Shown: positions 13,131-25,163 of the stretch, in pieces
Numbering within the stretch: the first letter of the stretch is position 1
How the letters are laid out: each line of letters opens with the position of its first letter
Origin: Batillaria attramentaria
Taxonomy: Eukaryota; Mollusca; Gastropoda; Batillariidae
Direction of reading: 5' to 3'
Length of the DNA stretch: 64,000 nucleotides
Assembly: GCA_018292915.2 (NCBI GenBank)
Contig: JACVVK020000228.1
Location: forward strand, 506,501 to 570,500
Position numbers and translations under genes: made by a program
The notes under the pieces: model-generated
Database searches by the model: none
What the model was told of the DNA's origin: nothing
The model's input: only the letters and a program-made list of their open reading frames with translations

Positions 13131-13510
13131 CCCCCGTAGTGTAGTGCTTAGCACTTCGGACTATGGACCGGGAGACCCGGGTTCGAGTCCCAGCCGAGAC
13201 AAGCGGGATTTTTCCTACCTAGGTCGGCTCCTAGATCCTACCCAGAGCGGGTGTGCTATGGGCCCAATCGGGAGGCTGTTGCTACACAGTCGAACTTCAC
13301 CCACTTTACGGGTGCGACTTTGGGGGTGCTTCCCTTGGTATGACACGTCTTATGATGTGGATGATTACACGGCCGGCACTGCAGGTGCCGTAGTTCCCGG
13401 GTCTGGTTAATGCCAGGATATTTATGACAGGGAGCGTGGAATGCGGCCCTGTCCCGCAGTCCCAAACCACACGGACCTCCACAGCATCATCTCACCATCA
13501 TCCTCATGCA
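13131..13510 (+). mobile_element. SINE-II, tRNA-derived, full-length
   Basis: The head contains A-box-like TAGTGTAGTGCTTAGC and B box GGTTCGAGTCC, followed by a body of about 300 bp. Flanks AGAAAACC and AGAAACCC are a likely short target duplication; the paralogous site in copy 3 (near 27800) lacks the element. A second copy lies inverted at 47693-48034. Confidence 0.82.
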
Positions 13511-13885
13511 GAAACCCAGCAGCCAAAGACTCACGTAAAGGGTAAATTTAAACAAATTCCAAAATTTGCAGTGGTAGCAGCGACTTTCTACCCACTGTTC
13601 TATCCTCCGTTGTCTGCTAGCTCTTGTGTCAGTCGCGCATAAATACAAACAGTCCACAAGCCAGGATCATTTTCACTGTTTTCATTATTACCTGGCATGA
13701 AACTTATCTAGAAAGCCAACAAACAGCCTCAGATTGCTATTTCTTACTCTGGACTTAAATTTTAAAACGGGGGCAAAAAAATTATGTACTATATTTAGAC
13801 GAATTGCTACTACATGCCCGGCAAGTAATTGTTGTGGTATCGACATTGTGCTAAGAGAATGATGATCGAGTGACAATCCCGTGGA

Positions 13886-15025
13886 TCAAGTTTCTTTTAC
13901 AACATTCCCAACATTCCCTTTCTCAGACCAACAACAAATCAATTTTGTAAACTCTCTCCGAAATTTTCTTCCCGTCAGGCAGTACAGATAAAAATTCAAA
14001 GAGAAATTGCTGCAGCCTAACAGGTATAAGATTTCGCGGAGAAATAAGAACTGATTCTCAAAATACTCCAAGTCAACAAAGTATATTATGTTGAAGATAG
14101 TCACAGGTGATGCGAGAAGCAGGAATGCTGTTGAAATTATGACGACAGTCAAAGTTGTTGAAGAGACTTGCTTTGCACGGCCATCGATTTGTTCCGTTCG
14201 ACCTGTCGTTAGCGTTGTACGAGCTGAAGTCACAGACTTTGCTAGTTTCCAAGCTAGAACCCCATTGCCTGAGATCAGAAATGCGAAAGGAAGCAAGGCG
14301 TACAGAAACAGATCAACGTACAACCAAATGTTAATATAAAAGTACTGATAGTCCGAGGAAGCAAAGAAGCAGATAGTCTCACTGCTGTTATCTCTACGCA
14401 CCAAATCAAATCCGTACAGATTGTGCGAGTATAGTAGTGAGAATGTCAAGAATAAGAAGCTAACCACAAGCTTGGATTTTGTTTGTGTACACAACACGTT
14501 CACGCGGTGCGGCCAGACGACTGAGGCAGCTCTCTGCAAGGTCAACGCAACCAGAATCCATGACGATACAGCCGCAAAGACGTTGAACATCCACCCAATC
14601 GTCTTACAGGTCAAGCCGTGGAGATTCGACAGGTCAAAGTCAAAGGCATTAGCCAGCCAAATACGGACAAGCCCAGTGTAGAGGAAGCCAGAGTCGGACA
14701 CGGCGAGAGCCGTCAGATACACGTTCAACGCGGACCATCCTGACTGCATACGACGCATTATAATGATCGTCATCACGTTGCCAAACGTTCCCAAGGAGAG
14801 AATGAACGGCGGGTAGATTTTCCACAGCCATACCACGATCGTCTGCAACGTGTCTGATGTTCTTCTCGCCTCGTCCGTAATGTTGTGTGGTGAGTTTTTG
14901 TTAAGGATGTCCCTTGTTTCTGTCACTGAGAAACTTGACAGAGTAAAATGTTCTGCCATGTCCGATGTCTGATTGTTCTCGGAAACAGTTGATGTATCAG
15001 CTGAGGTCGGGTATAAAACAGTCAA
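13886..15025 (-). CDS. GPCR-1: intronless class A peptide-type GPCR
   Basis: 379 residues on one exon. The N terminus carries N-glycosylation sites (NQT, NIT), then seven hydrophobic segments. TM1 has GN (residue 83). TM2 has LAVSD (D111). C140 before TM3 pairs with C219 in the second extracellular loop. TM6 contains LLLASPVTIFNI and TM7 NFSLNFYLYCL. The DRY position reads QRA (164-166) and NPxxY reads NFYLY (344-348). CC at 364-365 could be palmitoylated. Basic ends (WPHRV, GRKFRREF) fit G-protein coupling. It resembles the peptide receptors expanded in molluscs (FMRFamide-receptor-like); the ligand is unknown. The first ATG is used; a second in-frame ATG (residue 23) matches the start of GPCR-3. 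Confidence 0.88.
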   Translation of the reverse strand: MTVLYPTSADTSTVSENNQTSDMAEHFTLSSFSVTETRDILNKNSPHNITDEARRTSDTLQTIVVWLWKIYPPFILSLGTFGNVMTIIIMRRMQSGWSALNVYLTALAVSDSGFLYTGLVRIWLANAFDFDLSNLHGLTCKTIGWMFNVFAAVSSWILVALTLQRAASVVWPHRVNVLCTQTKSKLVVSFLFLTFSLLYSHNLYGFDLVRRDNSSETICFFASSDYQYFYINIWLYVDLFLYALLPFAFLISGNGVLAWKLAKSVTSARTTLTTGRTEQIDGRAKQVSSTTLTVVIISTAFLLLASPVTIFNIIYFVDLEYFENQFLFLREILYLLGCSNFSLNFYLYCLTGRKFRREFTKLICCWSEKGNVGNVVKET

Positions 15026-15192
15026 GTACGGCAGAGATTTCGGCTGGACACAAATAATCTTAGAAAATCGAGAAGCTGAATGTTTTAGGATATATATTTT
15101 ATGTTTTTTATAAAATGAATATTTACTGATGTAACCGCTATTTCACTGCCGGATACCGCTGTCAAGCTGTTCTGAAGTTGAACTGGAAATTA

Positions 15193-15193
<1 letters not shown>

Positions 15194-15260
<67 letters not shown>
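15194..15260. repeat. (GT)n array in GPCR-1 5' flank
   Basis: About 32 GT units 170 bp upstream of the GPCR-1 ATG; GT arrays recur at the same relative place near 23103 (GPCR-2) and 29529 (GPCR-3). Confidence 0.95.
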
Positions 15261-15604
15261 AAAAAGGCTTGTTTAAAAATTAAGATTCTCTTTTCTTTTT
15301 CAGACTGTTCTATTTCAGTACACGGAAATCGGAAATAAAGCCACCTAAGTCAGGTGGAGTCATTATCCGACATCATGTTCGATCCATGTGCTTGTTCTGT
15401 GATACAAAAATTGATTCAGCAAACTGTGCAGGAACTGAATGCGTTTGATAATCATTTGATAATTTTCTGCCAAACACCACTAAATATCCAACAGCGTCAA
15501 AAATAAATGAACTGAAATAAAACAAAAACTATTAAATGTTAAAAGAAATTTTAAAAAGTACGAAATTATTCTTTAGATACGCAATACACTGTCACAATAT
15601 CAAT

Positions 15605-15605
<1 letters not shown>

Positions 15606-15670
<65 letters not shown>
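15606..15670. repeat. (CT)n array
   Basis: Pure CT. Further arrays in this flank: (CA)n 15985-16046 and (CT)n 16542-16581. Confidence 0.95.
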
Positions 15671-15673
<3 letters not shown>

Positions 15674-15982
15674 TAAAAACTTCGATCGCATTCGCTTCAG
15701 TCCCAGTAGAGGAAGTGATGAGAGCTGTTCACTTTACTGAACTTCTTCAAGTTATTTTTCATTCTGATGGTCGGTACTTGCCATACGCCAGATCGTGTGT
15801 GTCAGTGGAAACAGATTTTTCCTGGCCCGTGATCGTCTTGAATATCCAGTCCAGATATTCCTGTCTCATAATCCGTTATGCGGTTCTTTTTTGACATGTG
15901 TACAAACGGAATCCCAGTTCTGCCATGATTCATTGTGAAAACTGACAAGAACGACAGCAGTGATGGTACACCTTTCTTTCCG

Positions 15983-16049
<67 letters not shown>

Positions 16050-16414
16050 GAAAAATTGATAAATTCCACCACAAACGACAGTACTGGATGGGATCTGTGC
16101 AAAATGCTTCCACATCAAGCGACTGAGGCTGATTTGCTCTCCAAGTGTTCCACTTTTGTGGTAATAATCTTGGGGTGTGACCCGAGTGTGATGGAGAGAA
16201 TGTGCAAATGACCTAGCTGGCAGAGCGTTGGACCCTCAATGCTCATGTTGTGAGTTCAAATCTCGAGCCGGCTGAGAGCCAAACACAGGTGCTGGCTTTT
16301 TGTTATTGTTGTTGTTGTCGTTGTTGTTATTGGTGGTGGTGTTGTTGTAAAGTGCAAGAAAACAGGAAAAAAATTCCTTTGAATATGCAGTTCATTGTCT
16401 CAGATGTCAAATCT

Positions 16415-16535
16415 TTAGTTCGATCCCGGCTGGGGCGAAATATTTGTGCTGGCTTTTTCATCGTTGCCCCGTCTTTGATATCACCCGTATGCGGTGGAAA
16501 AGGACGTTAAACCCCAAACACCCACCCCCACCCCA

Positions 16536-16545
<10 letters not shown>
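16415..16545 (+). mobile_element. SINE-I, 5'-truncated
   Basis: Starts at the B box (GTTCGATCCCGGCTGGGG), then the canonical body and a CACCC-rich tail. A more diverged head-like piece lies upstream at 16205-16300. Confidence 0.7.
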
Positions 16546-16585
<40 letters not shown>

Positions 16586-16786
16586 CAGAAACAAAACCTT
16601 CGATCGCTTCAGCTTACCCCCCCCCCCCCCTCTTTCACGACGCTCCTCTCTACGAGCTGTCATTTCTATGAAATCGAATCCTAACATTAATCGAGATTTC
16701 GTTTCATGATCATCTGATCAGTTTTGTTGTTGTTATTTCTTTCTTTCTTTCTTTCTTTATTTATTTATTTTACTTTATTTTTTTCA

Positions 16787-16820
<34 letters not shown>

Positions 16821-16827
16821 CTGGGGG
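16787..16827. repeat. Long poly-G run
   Basis: Over 30 consecutive G with one C break, after T-rich sequence. Confidence 0.95.
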
Positions 16828-16885
16828 GTCAGAAGAAGTTACATTGTCCTACATACACGCCGTACCTTGTTTTCTTTCGTATTCC

Positions 16886-17640
16886 GTCTCTGGAGGCGAA
16901 CTGGGTTACCTGACAGAGTGTCTGACTATCTGTTTGTGTCGTGAGTTCGAATCCCAAATGAGAGCTTAACCTTGTGCTGGATTTTATTTTTGTTTGTTTT
17001 GGTTAGCTTATTTGTTTTGTTGTTGTTGTTGTTTAATTTGCTGTTTTGTTTGGGGGGGTGGGGGGGGGGTAGGGGGGCGGAGTGGGGTTCGTGTTATTTG
17101 TTGGTTTTTTATGGGGGCGGGGGTGAGTGGTTGTTGTTGTTGCTGCTGCTGCTGCTGTTCTTGTTTTGCTTTTCGTATCCTCTCCGGCGCGTAAATTAGG
17201 TCGTCAGAGTTACTTCCCTTACTTGCGGTAAAATTAACCTTGTGGTGGATTTTATTTTTGTTTGTTCTGGTTTGCCTGTTTCTTTTTTATTTGTTTCTTT
17301 TGTTACGTTTCCTGCTTTTTTTTTTCTTCTTTTTTTTTTTTTTGGGGGGGGGGGGGGGGGTGCGTGTTTTTTGTTTGTTTGTTTGTTTGTTTTTACGTGT
17401 TTACGCGGAGGGCGGGGGGGGGGGGGTGAATGGTTGTTGTTGTTGCTGCTGCTGTTGCTGTTCTTGTTTTGCTTTTTGTATTGTTTTGTCTTGTTTTGTT
17501 GTTGTCATTTGTGTCGTTATTGGTTGTGGTTTGTTTGTTTGTTTGTTTGTTTGTTTGTTTGTTTTGGAAGATCACTTCGCAATATTTATGATGTTATCAT
17601 CAACCTGTCAACAACAAACCAACAAGGATCACGTCTGTCG
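16886..17640 (+). mobile_element. Related SINE-like composite, with internal tandem duplication
   Basis: Head GGAGGCGAACTGGGTTACC and GAGTTCGAATCCC, then a GTT/G-rich core duplicated in tandem (16967-17235 and 17236-17500, both from AACCTTGTG to CTTGTTTTGCTTTT), then an end similar to 32090-32150. Confidence 0.5.
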
Positions 17641-18013
17641 GAGCCAGGAGAACGAATCAATTATTATTAATCTTTAAGCACTCTAATTCTCACTTCTTCC
17701 AGACTAAACTTGATACTGGTTGGACACCTGGGCGCTGGAAAAGTTGCGAACGCTACGAAAAGCAAACGCTGAGTGACTGTTCACGTCAGCGTGCCAAGCG
17801 TTTCGGATCCCATGGGGCCTTGTGCGACGCTAATACTCCACCAGGTCTCTTGTGTGGCTTCATCCTTTTTATACTGTTTCCATAGTAACATCATAGGACG
17901 GGATAAAAATTCCACGTTCAAAGGCACGTCGATCGCATTCTCCGCACAGACATGATGCAAGGTTAGTGTAACTCTGACAATAACAACATTGTTACTGGCG
18001 CCGCAGTGAGTGC

Positions 18014-18015
<2 letters not shown>

Positions 18016-18079
<64 letters not shown>
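18016..18079. repeat. (GT)n array
   Basis: Pure GT, just before the 315-bp tandem repeat. Confidence 0.95.
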
Positions 18080-18111
18080 TATTTGTGTCCAGGCATGTTT
18101 TTTTTTCCGAA

Positions 18112-18750
18112 AATGCTCAACCGAATGGCTTCCGATTTGGGGGTCTCCGAATATATCAAAGTCTTTAATTTGAGCAACCAAGCGATTTGTGATTGCTTTA
18201 GTGATTTGGGAGTTATCGCCCATTTGAGAAAAGTTGGTTGTCTCGCGTTTACAGGCGTTATATTTATTTAAATCACTCCGATTTGGGGAAGTAGATAGCA
18301 TGAATGCGGACTCTGAACAGAAGTAGTCCCTCTTACACTTTCGACGTAAACCGTACCTAATTTGACAGCGCAGGTAATCCCATTTTAGATCTCAAAATCG
18401 CACACACTGTATGCAGATAGTGGGTCTCTGATTCAACCGATTGGCTTCAATTTGGGGTCTCTTTAAAAATCAAGACGTTTGAATAGAAGATCCGATTGCT
18501 TAGGCGATTTGGGAGTTATCGCCCTTTGGAGAAACGTTGGTTGTCTGGCGTTTGCAGGCGTAAAATGTATTTAAATCACTCCATTTTGGGGGTGTAGATA
18601 GCACAAATACGGACTCTGAACAGGGTGGATGTTTTGATTTAGTCGCACTTACACTTTTGACGTAAACGTACCTCATTTGACAGCGCAGATGAACCCATTG
18701 TAGATCTCAAAATCGCTACTACTGTATGTAGATAATGTGTCTCTGATTTC
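18112..18750. repeat. Two tandem copies of a 315-bp unit
   Basis: 18117-18433 and 18434-18750 align along their length (GATTTGGGAGTTATCGCCC, TTTAAATCACTCC, GCGGACTCTGAACAG, TTTGACAGCGCAG). About 15 percent difference by eye. No ORF; possibly part of a satellite or an old duplication. Confidence 0.82.
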
Positions 18751-19277
18751 ATACAAAAATATACGGGGGGGGGGGGGGGGGGGGGGATGCAGCCGTTATC
18801 ATCAGTTGAAAGTTTATGCTCCAAGAGCATTTATTTCCTCCACAAGCCACACGTCTCAAAACTCAAAGAAACGAAGCACGCATCATTTTTCCGACGTCAT
18901 ATTTCCGATTGATGTTATCCTGGCGTTCCTTAGGAAACTCGCGCGTGCACACAGGCACGCACAGAGAGAGAGAGAGAGAGAGACTGGCTGACTGACTGAC
19001 TGACTGAAACATTTATTTCAGGATAAAGACTTGTAGGCATGGCCTGCCTATTTTACAAGCTGTCCTGCTAATCTAGGAACACTAAAAAAAAAAAAATAAA
19101 AATAAATAAAGGCTAACATGATAAAAAAAATGTATACCAGGCACAAAGGGAGTAAATCTAATAAGAAAATAGAAAAAAAAAATAAAAAAAATAAACATGC
19201 AAAGATACAAAGAAGCGCAGGAAATTCAAAGGAAACACATCGGAAAATAGGTGAAGAAGTAGACAGCATGGTGTTTG

Positions 19278-19333
19278 GAGAGAGAGACAGAGAGAGAGAC
19301 AGACAGAGACAGAGACAGACAGAGACAGAGAGA

Positions 19334-19411
<78 letters not shown>
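19278..19411. repeat. (GAGACA)n-like then (GT)n
   Basis: Imperfect GA/GACA units followed by about 37 GT units. Confidence 0.95.
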
Positions 19412-19413
<2 letters not shown>

Positions 19414-19799
19414 CCGCGCGCACATATACACACAGACAAGCGCGCGTCAAAGAGGGAGGGTGATAGAGTGGGTGTTTCTCTTCTCCAATACCAGGCCTTC
19501 GGGAAGTAACTCTGTCAAAGGGGAACGACTTTGTTACAAAAGTTCATTCACCCATGTAGAACCTCGCATACGCCAAAAAGTTAGTGACGTCAACCAGCTA
19601 GGCGAGCGAGGTTTTGCGAGCACAAAGAGGCGCGGAAAGGGTTTCCAGTACTTTCTTTATGTCAGCATGCTTGATGTCAGTGAGCTTGCGTGAGCTTGCG
19701 TATGTGTGCACCCGGGCAGAGCATACATGACACAATGACCGCGACGACAGCAGGTCACTGAATGGAAACAACATACTGGGAAGGTGGCCATCTTGTTAC

Positions 19800-20125
19800 G
19801 TGTTGCTGTGTTGAGCACTAGGGATCTAGGTAATTAAATCTGTTTGTCACTAGACTGTGACTAAACTATTATCAGACCCGACTTAGGATACTTTTAGGGT
19901 TGTATGCGTTCGGCCTTCCGGGTTTCTGCAGTCGCGCCGAGAAGAAGCCAAGCGCGAAGACGAAATGTGCTACCGTCGATTGGTAAAAAAGGCCTAAACG
20001 ATTATCAAATACATGCCGCTTAGGACCTTTTACCAAATGCCGGGAGTATTATACGGACACCAGAAGAAGAAGAGACACAAGAGAAGCCAGGTATTGCGGG
20101 GTGTTTGGTTGGTTGATAGGTTGGC
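19800..20125 (+). repeat. Dispersed repeat C, copy 1
   Basis: Contains GTCACTAGACTGTGACTA, GACGAAATGTGCTACCGTC, TTTTACCAAATGCCGGGAG and TATTATACGGACAC. Four other copies in the window. No coding potential or terminal repeats recognised. Confidence 0.75.
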
Positions 20126-20984
20126 TGGTTTCTTTTTGGCTCACATGTGTAACAACGTGAGTCTATGAAACGACACGTCAATGAAGCATTCCTCGAAGAC
20201 GTATACTCAAATGAAATGAATTCTGTTTTACGAACAACATGAAATACATACATGCCACACCATGAACAGGTTCTCTGTTGTCTTAGGTCTACAGCCATCT
20301 GTAAAAATAGGCATTCGCGCCAATAATCTCCATGGCGCTTACACTCTTTCCCGTATGACAGTGAAGGTGCGATTTCTCCCATTTACGGTATTTGAGCGTC
20401 TGGTCAATATATGTCAACATACAGCGCACAGTGAAATGCCAAACAGAACTAACGGATAAGTGACTTCATTAAAAAGGAATCATACTGTCTACGTATAAAT
20501 CCTTACTCAGATAAGCATTACTGGCGATAATCTTTTTTACAGTCCCATTTCCGTAGGCTACTCCCATTTCCGTTGTCCCATTTTCGTAGTCATGGAATTC
20601 GGTCTGGTCCCCCTGGGGGAAGCGCGTCGCCATAGTGCAGTGGCTTCACTTTTTGGCTGCATACATATGGTACGTAATTGTTTTACATTCCGTGCCCCCT
20701 CCCCCATGCGATCTCTAACATGTATACTTAATAATTATAAGATATATAGATGACAAATACTTATCTTTAATACATCATGACTCCTTAGATGACTGGATGC
20801 CGTACGAAGCCTTATTTAACATTTAGACCTTTTTCTAACAAATGTTTAGGACAGCAGTTACAGTTCGAGCCTTCAACGTAGGTATGTATTAATGTTTAGT
20901 ACGTATATATGTTTGTGTGTCTGTCTGTATGTTTGTAAGTTGGTATGTATACATGTATGTGTGTATTTTAAAAAAAATCTGCTA

Positions 20985-21250
20985 ACAATGCGATCTCTAA
21001 CATGTATACTTAATATTTCTGCCTAGAATGAGATCTCTAATATGTGTGCTTAATATTTCTCTTTAGAAGACAATCACTAACTTAATATTTCTGCTTAGAA
21101 TGCGATCTCTAACATGTATACTTAATATTTCTGCTTAGGATGCAATCACGAACATTTGTACTTGATATTTGCGATCTCTAACATGTATGCTTCATATTTC
21201 TCTTTAGGATGCAATCACGAACATGTATACTTGATATTTGTGCATGAGCA
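20985..21250. repeat. Degenerate 40-bp tandem repeat
   Basis: The unit ATGCGATCTCTAACATGTAT continues ACTTAATATTTCTGCTTAGA; about six variable copies. One isolated unit start is at 20706. Confidence 0.8.
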
Positions 21251-21662
21251 TGTAGGCAAAGGTGAGACAGGCACCATCAACGAGTCTGCACGTGACTTTG
21301 ACTCGATTTGATAAGGGTAAAAACTCCGCGCGCCGTGGAATTTCCTCGTGACCCAGGCACTGTGAGCATACACAAACCCTGTCAACTGGGCGATTTCAGC
21401 AATTTGTTTTAATGGGGTCTCCCTCAAATGTTTCCTAATCGTGTTTGGTATGGATTGAAAGATAATTATAGGCACATTTTTGGAGAAAAAATCGATTTGA
21501 GAAAGTGAGAGCGGGGATAACATGGGTTGTGGGTGCTCGGTAACAGCGTCCTCAAGCGCCCGGGGTCTAGGTGTGTAGATGGCCAAAGTAAGCAACAGCT
21601 CTACACAAACTCTGGGTGCATGGTCGTGAAAACGTTAATCACTGAGCCTAATCCCGTTTATG

Positions 21663-22839
21663 CTATGGGGCTGATGTGTGACGAACTCCCGTGGATTGAG
21701 TTTCTGATACAACATTCCCAACATTCCTAGCTCTCTCAGAACGACAGCAAATCAATGTCTTAAACTCTCTCCGAAATTTTCTTCCCGTCAGACAGTACAG
21801 ATAAAAATTCAAAGAGAAATTGCTGCAGGCAAGCAGGTATAAGATTTCGCGGAGAAATAAGAACTGATTCTCAAAATACTCCAAGTCAACAAAGTATATT
21901 ACGTTGAAGATAGTCACAGGTGATGCGAGAAGCAGGAAATGCTGTTGAAATTATGACAACAGTCAAAGTTGTTGAAGAGACTTGCTTTGCACGGCCATCG
22001 ATTTGTTCCGTTCGACCTGTCGTTAGCGTTGTACGAGCTGAAGTCACAGACTTTGCTAGTTTCCAAGCTAGAACCCCATTGCCTGAGATCAGAAATGTTG
22101 AAGGAAGCAAGGCGTACAGAAACAGATCAACGTACAACCAAACGTTAGTAGAAAAGTACTGGTAATCCGAGGAAGCAAAGAAGCAGATAGTCTCACCGCT
22201 GTTATCTCTACGCACCAAATCAAATCCGTACAGAATGTGTGAATATAGTAGTGAGAATGTCAAGAATAAGAAGCTAACCACAAGCTTAGATTTTGTTTGT
22301 GTACACAACACGTTCACGCGGTGCGGCCAGACGACTGAGGCAGCTCTCTGCAAGGTCAACGCAACCAGAATCCATGACGATACAGCCGCAAAGACGTTGA
22401 ACATCCATGGGATCGTCTTGCAGGTAAAGACGTGGAGATTTGCCAGGTCAAAGTCAAAGGCATTTGTCAGCCAAATACGGACGAGCCCAGTGTAGAGGAA
22501 GCCAGAGTCGGACACAGCGAGAGCCGTCAGATACACGTTCAACGCGGACCATCCTGACTGCATACTACGCATTATAATGATCGTCATCACGTTGCCAAAC
22601 GTTCCCAAGGAGAGAATGAACGGCGGGTAGATTTTCCACAGCCATACCAGGATCGTCTGCAACGTGTCTGATGTTCTTCTCGCCTCGTCCGTAATGTTAT
22701 GTGGTGAGCTACTGAGGAGGATGTCCGCAGTATCCGTCACTGAGAAACTTGACCGAGTAAAATGCTCTGCCATGTCCGATGTCTGATTGCTCTCGCAAAC
22801 AGTTGCTGTAACAGCTGAGGCCGGGTATAAAACAGTCAA
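21663..22839 (-). pseudogene. GPCR-2: frameshifted tandem copy
   Basis: Nearly identical to GPCR-1 through TM5 and into TM6 (ATG at 22839), then one extra A in gcaggaaatgctg near 21937-21939 (gcaggaatgctg in both other copies) shifts the frame, adding about 18 foreign residues before a stop at 21886. The original frame resumes downstream with MTIFNVIYFV and runs through TM7, where the C terminus is also altered (ETQSTGVRHTSAP after the shared part). Loss of TM6-TM7 should abolish receptor function. A one-base homopolymer error in the assembly is the main alternative. Confidence 0.82.
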
Positions 22840-23100
22840 GTACGGCAGAGATTTCGGCTGGACACAAATGATCTTAGAAAACTGAGAAGCTGAATGTTAT
22901 CGGATATATATTTTGTGGGTTTTTTTTTAAATGAGTATTCAGTCAACCATGTAGCTGCTATTTCACTGCCGGATATCGTTGTCTCAAGCTGTTCTGAAGT
23001 TGAACTGGAAATTAACTCCTTCCGTTTGTACGATAGCGTGTCATTTTTTTTTTTTTTTTTTTTTATAGAGGATTTTGTAGAGTTCCGCGAGCCCGTGCCT

Positions 23101-23137
<37 letters not shown>

Positions 23138-23171
23138 GAGAGAGAGAGAGAGAGAGAGAGAGAGGGTGAGT

Positions 23172-23339
23172 TGGTGGGTGGATGTTTGGGGGTTTAACGT
23201 CCTTTTCCACCACATAGGGTGATATCAAAGACGGGGCAACGAGAAAAAAGCCAGCACAAATATTTGGCCCCAGCCGGGATCGAACTCACGACCCGAGCAT
23301 TAGAAGTCCAACGCTCTACCATTCGACCACCCCGGCTCC

Positions 23340-23341
<2 letters not shown>
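23172..23341 (-). mobile_element. SINE-I, full-length
   Basis: Reverse complement reads GGGAGCCGGGGTGGTCGAAT with A box TGGTCGAATGG, B box GAGTTCGATCCC, body GCTGGC...TTTGATATCACC and tail GACGTTAAACCCCC. It is flanked by GA arrays on both sides. Confidence 0.83.
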
Positions 23342-23382
<41 letters not shown>

Positions 23383-23564
23383 TTTATGCTTGCTATTTGT
23401 TTTTTTTTTTCGTCTTCTTTCTTCTTCTTCTTCTTTCTTGCATTTCCTTTTGTGTTTGTCATTGTAGTCTTTATTTTTTGTTATTGTAGCAACGACTGAT
23501 TGAAAATTAATCATTGTTTGATTAAACCACTTCCGTTGGAAAATAAGCTTCGTTCGTTTGTTCG

Positions 23565-23615
<51 letters not shown>

Positions 23616-23889
23616 TCTCGCTTTTTCTCTATCTCTCTCTCTCTCCCCCACAAAAACAAAACCTTCGATCGCGTCAGCTTCCCCTCCCCCCTCCCCCCCT
23701 CTCTTTTATGACGCTCATTCGACGAGCTGTCATTTCTAAGAAATCAAATCCTAACATAGAGTTTCAAATACAGGATCCAAGATAATTCTGAGAGTTCACG
23801 AAGGCAGCGCTTTGCTGTTACACTCATTCGACAACATTGAAGATGATTTCAAAGAGTTCCCCGGAAAACAGTCCACTCAAACTTTCACT

Positions 23890-24350
23890 CTTTTATATGT
23901 GATTCCGGATTCGAACCATTGGGCCTTGCGCGACGCTTCTACCTCACAAGGTCTCCTGTGTGGCTTCAGTCTTTTACGTGTTGCTATGCTGAGCACTAGA
24001 GTTCTAGGTAAGTAGATCTGTGATTGTCACTAGACCGTGACTAGACTATAATCAGACCCGACTCAGGATATTGTTAGGGTTGTATGCGTTCAACCTTCAG
24101 GGTTCCTGCAGTCACGCGGAGAAGCAGACAAGCATGAAGACGAAATGTGCTACCGTCGTGTGGTAAAAACGGCCTAAACGATTATCAAATCCATGCCGCT
24201 TAGGACGTTTTACCAAATGCCGGGAGTATTATACGGACACAGTACCATCGCCAAGAGAAGCCAGGTATTGCGGGGTGTTTGTTTGTTTGTTTGTTTGTTT
24301 GTTTGTTTGTTTGTTTGTTTCTGTTGATGTTTCAGGTGTTGTCTACTGGA

Positions 24351-24410
<60 letters not shown>
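23890..24410 (+). repeat. Dispersed repeat C, copy 2, with (GTTT)n and (CA)n end
   Basis: Same core as 19800-20125; a (GTTT)n stretch follows, then TACTGGATCACACACAC and a (CA)n array, as in copy 3. Confidence 0.75.
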
Positions 24411-24414
<4 letters not shown>

Positions 24415-25163
24415 GAACATACTTACTGACGGGCAGGCAAAGGCCAAGTGAATTTGTTAAAAAGTGGACAAGATACATTTCTGAATGCATTTTGGACGCT
24501 AAATAGAGATCAGAAATAAAATACGATAGCCGTAATGCAAATTTGCTTCACCCCTAGACCCCAAAATGCTAGCCCGACGCCCTGAACAATAAAGAGGTCA
24601 TTGGAAATGGGGGGTTCCTCCTCTTTTATATGGCCATCAACATTTGCAGAAATGCTTCTAGTGTCTGTTTTCAGGTACAGCTTTAGCCGAAGCCGTTAGG
24701 ATCTATGTGCCGATAACCGACCCAAGCACTGAAATCTTCATAACAATCGAAGTACAGTTGCTGCTGCACTAGTCAACATAGTTTGTCACTTGTGTTTTGC
24801 GTCATACAGCGTATCAGTGTTCTGACGCGCAAGTCTCGAGAAGAGTTTCCTCACCCAAATGACGTCAATCGAAGGCACTGTACCACAGACCTAAAAAAAG
24901 ATAGACCCCTTGCGGTGCTGGAAGTGTGACGCCGCCGCGCTACATACAAATCTTCGCATCAGGGGCCGGGGTCACGACGCGTGAGTAAAAAGTGTTCGTA
25001 GCAGTGTTCGTATCAACGTTCGTAGGGCAAAACTGAACGTAGCAAAGAACACTACTTACGAACACATTTTCGCGGGTCACGACGTGCACGTTGGCTGTTT
25101 CTTAGCTACGTACGGAAACTCGCCCTTTCCTATTTCAGACGTGCGGATTTTCCCCAAAACAAA

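Larger units (their letters stand above)
12540..16710. repeat. Segmental duplication, copy 1 (contains GPCR-1)
   Basis: Shares three blocks with the other copies: a 3' flank (12540-13085 and 13515-13885), the GPCR, and a 5' flank ending in (CT)n plus an AACCTTCGATCGCTTCAGC segment near 16590-16700. The flank 12952-13085 continues after 13511, interrupted by a SINE. Confidence 0.75.
20105..23790. repeat. Segmental duplication, copy 2 (contains GPCR-2)
   Basis: 20105-20500 matches 12540-12945 and 22840-23790 matches the GPCR-1 5' flank (including CCTTCGATCGCGTCAGCTTC near 23660). The region 20500-21660 does not match copy 1 and carries a 40-bp tandem repeat. Confidence 0.7.

Noticed and set aside
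13688..13876. 62-residue frame repeated at 27976-28164
   Set aside because: Its conservation is explained by the segmental duplication; it lies in the GPCR 3' flank and has no recognisable domain.
14088..14681. Plus-strand frames opposite the GPCRs (also 21920, 22235, 28376, 28709)
   Set aside because: Antisense shadows of the receptor genes; they recur only because the genes are duplicated.
23280..23340. Functional tRNA genes
   Set aside because: The tRNA-like heads (also at 3121, 9040, 13131, 34280, 46005, 61130) all continue into SINE bodies and lack a clean cloverleaf, so they are SINE promoters.
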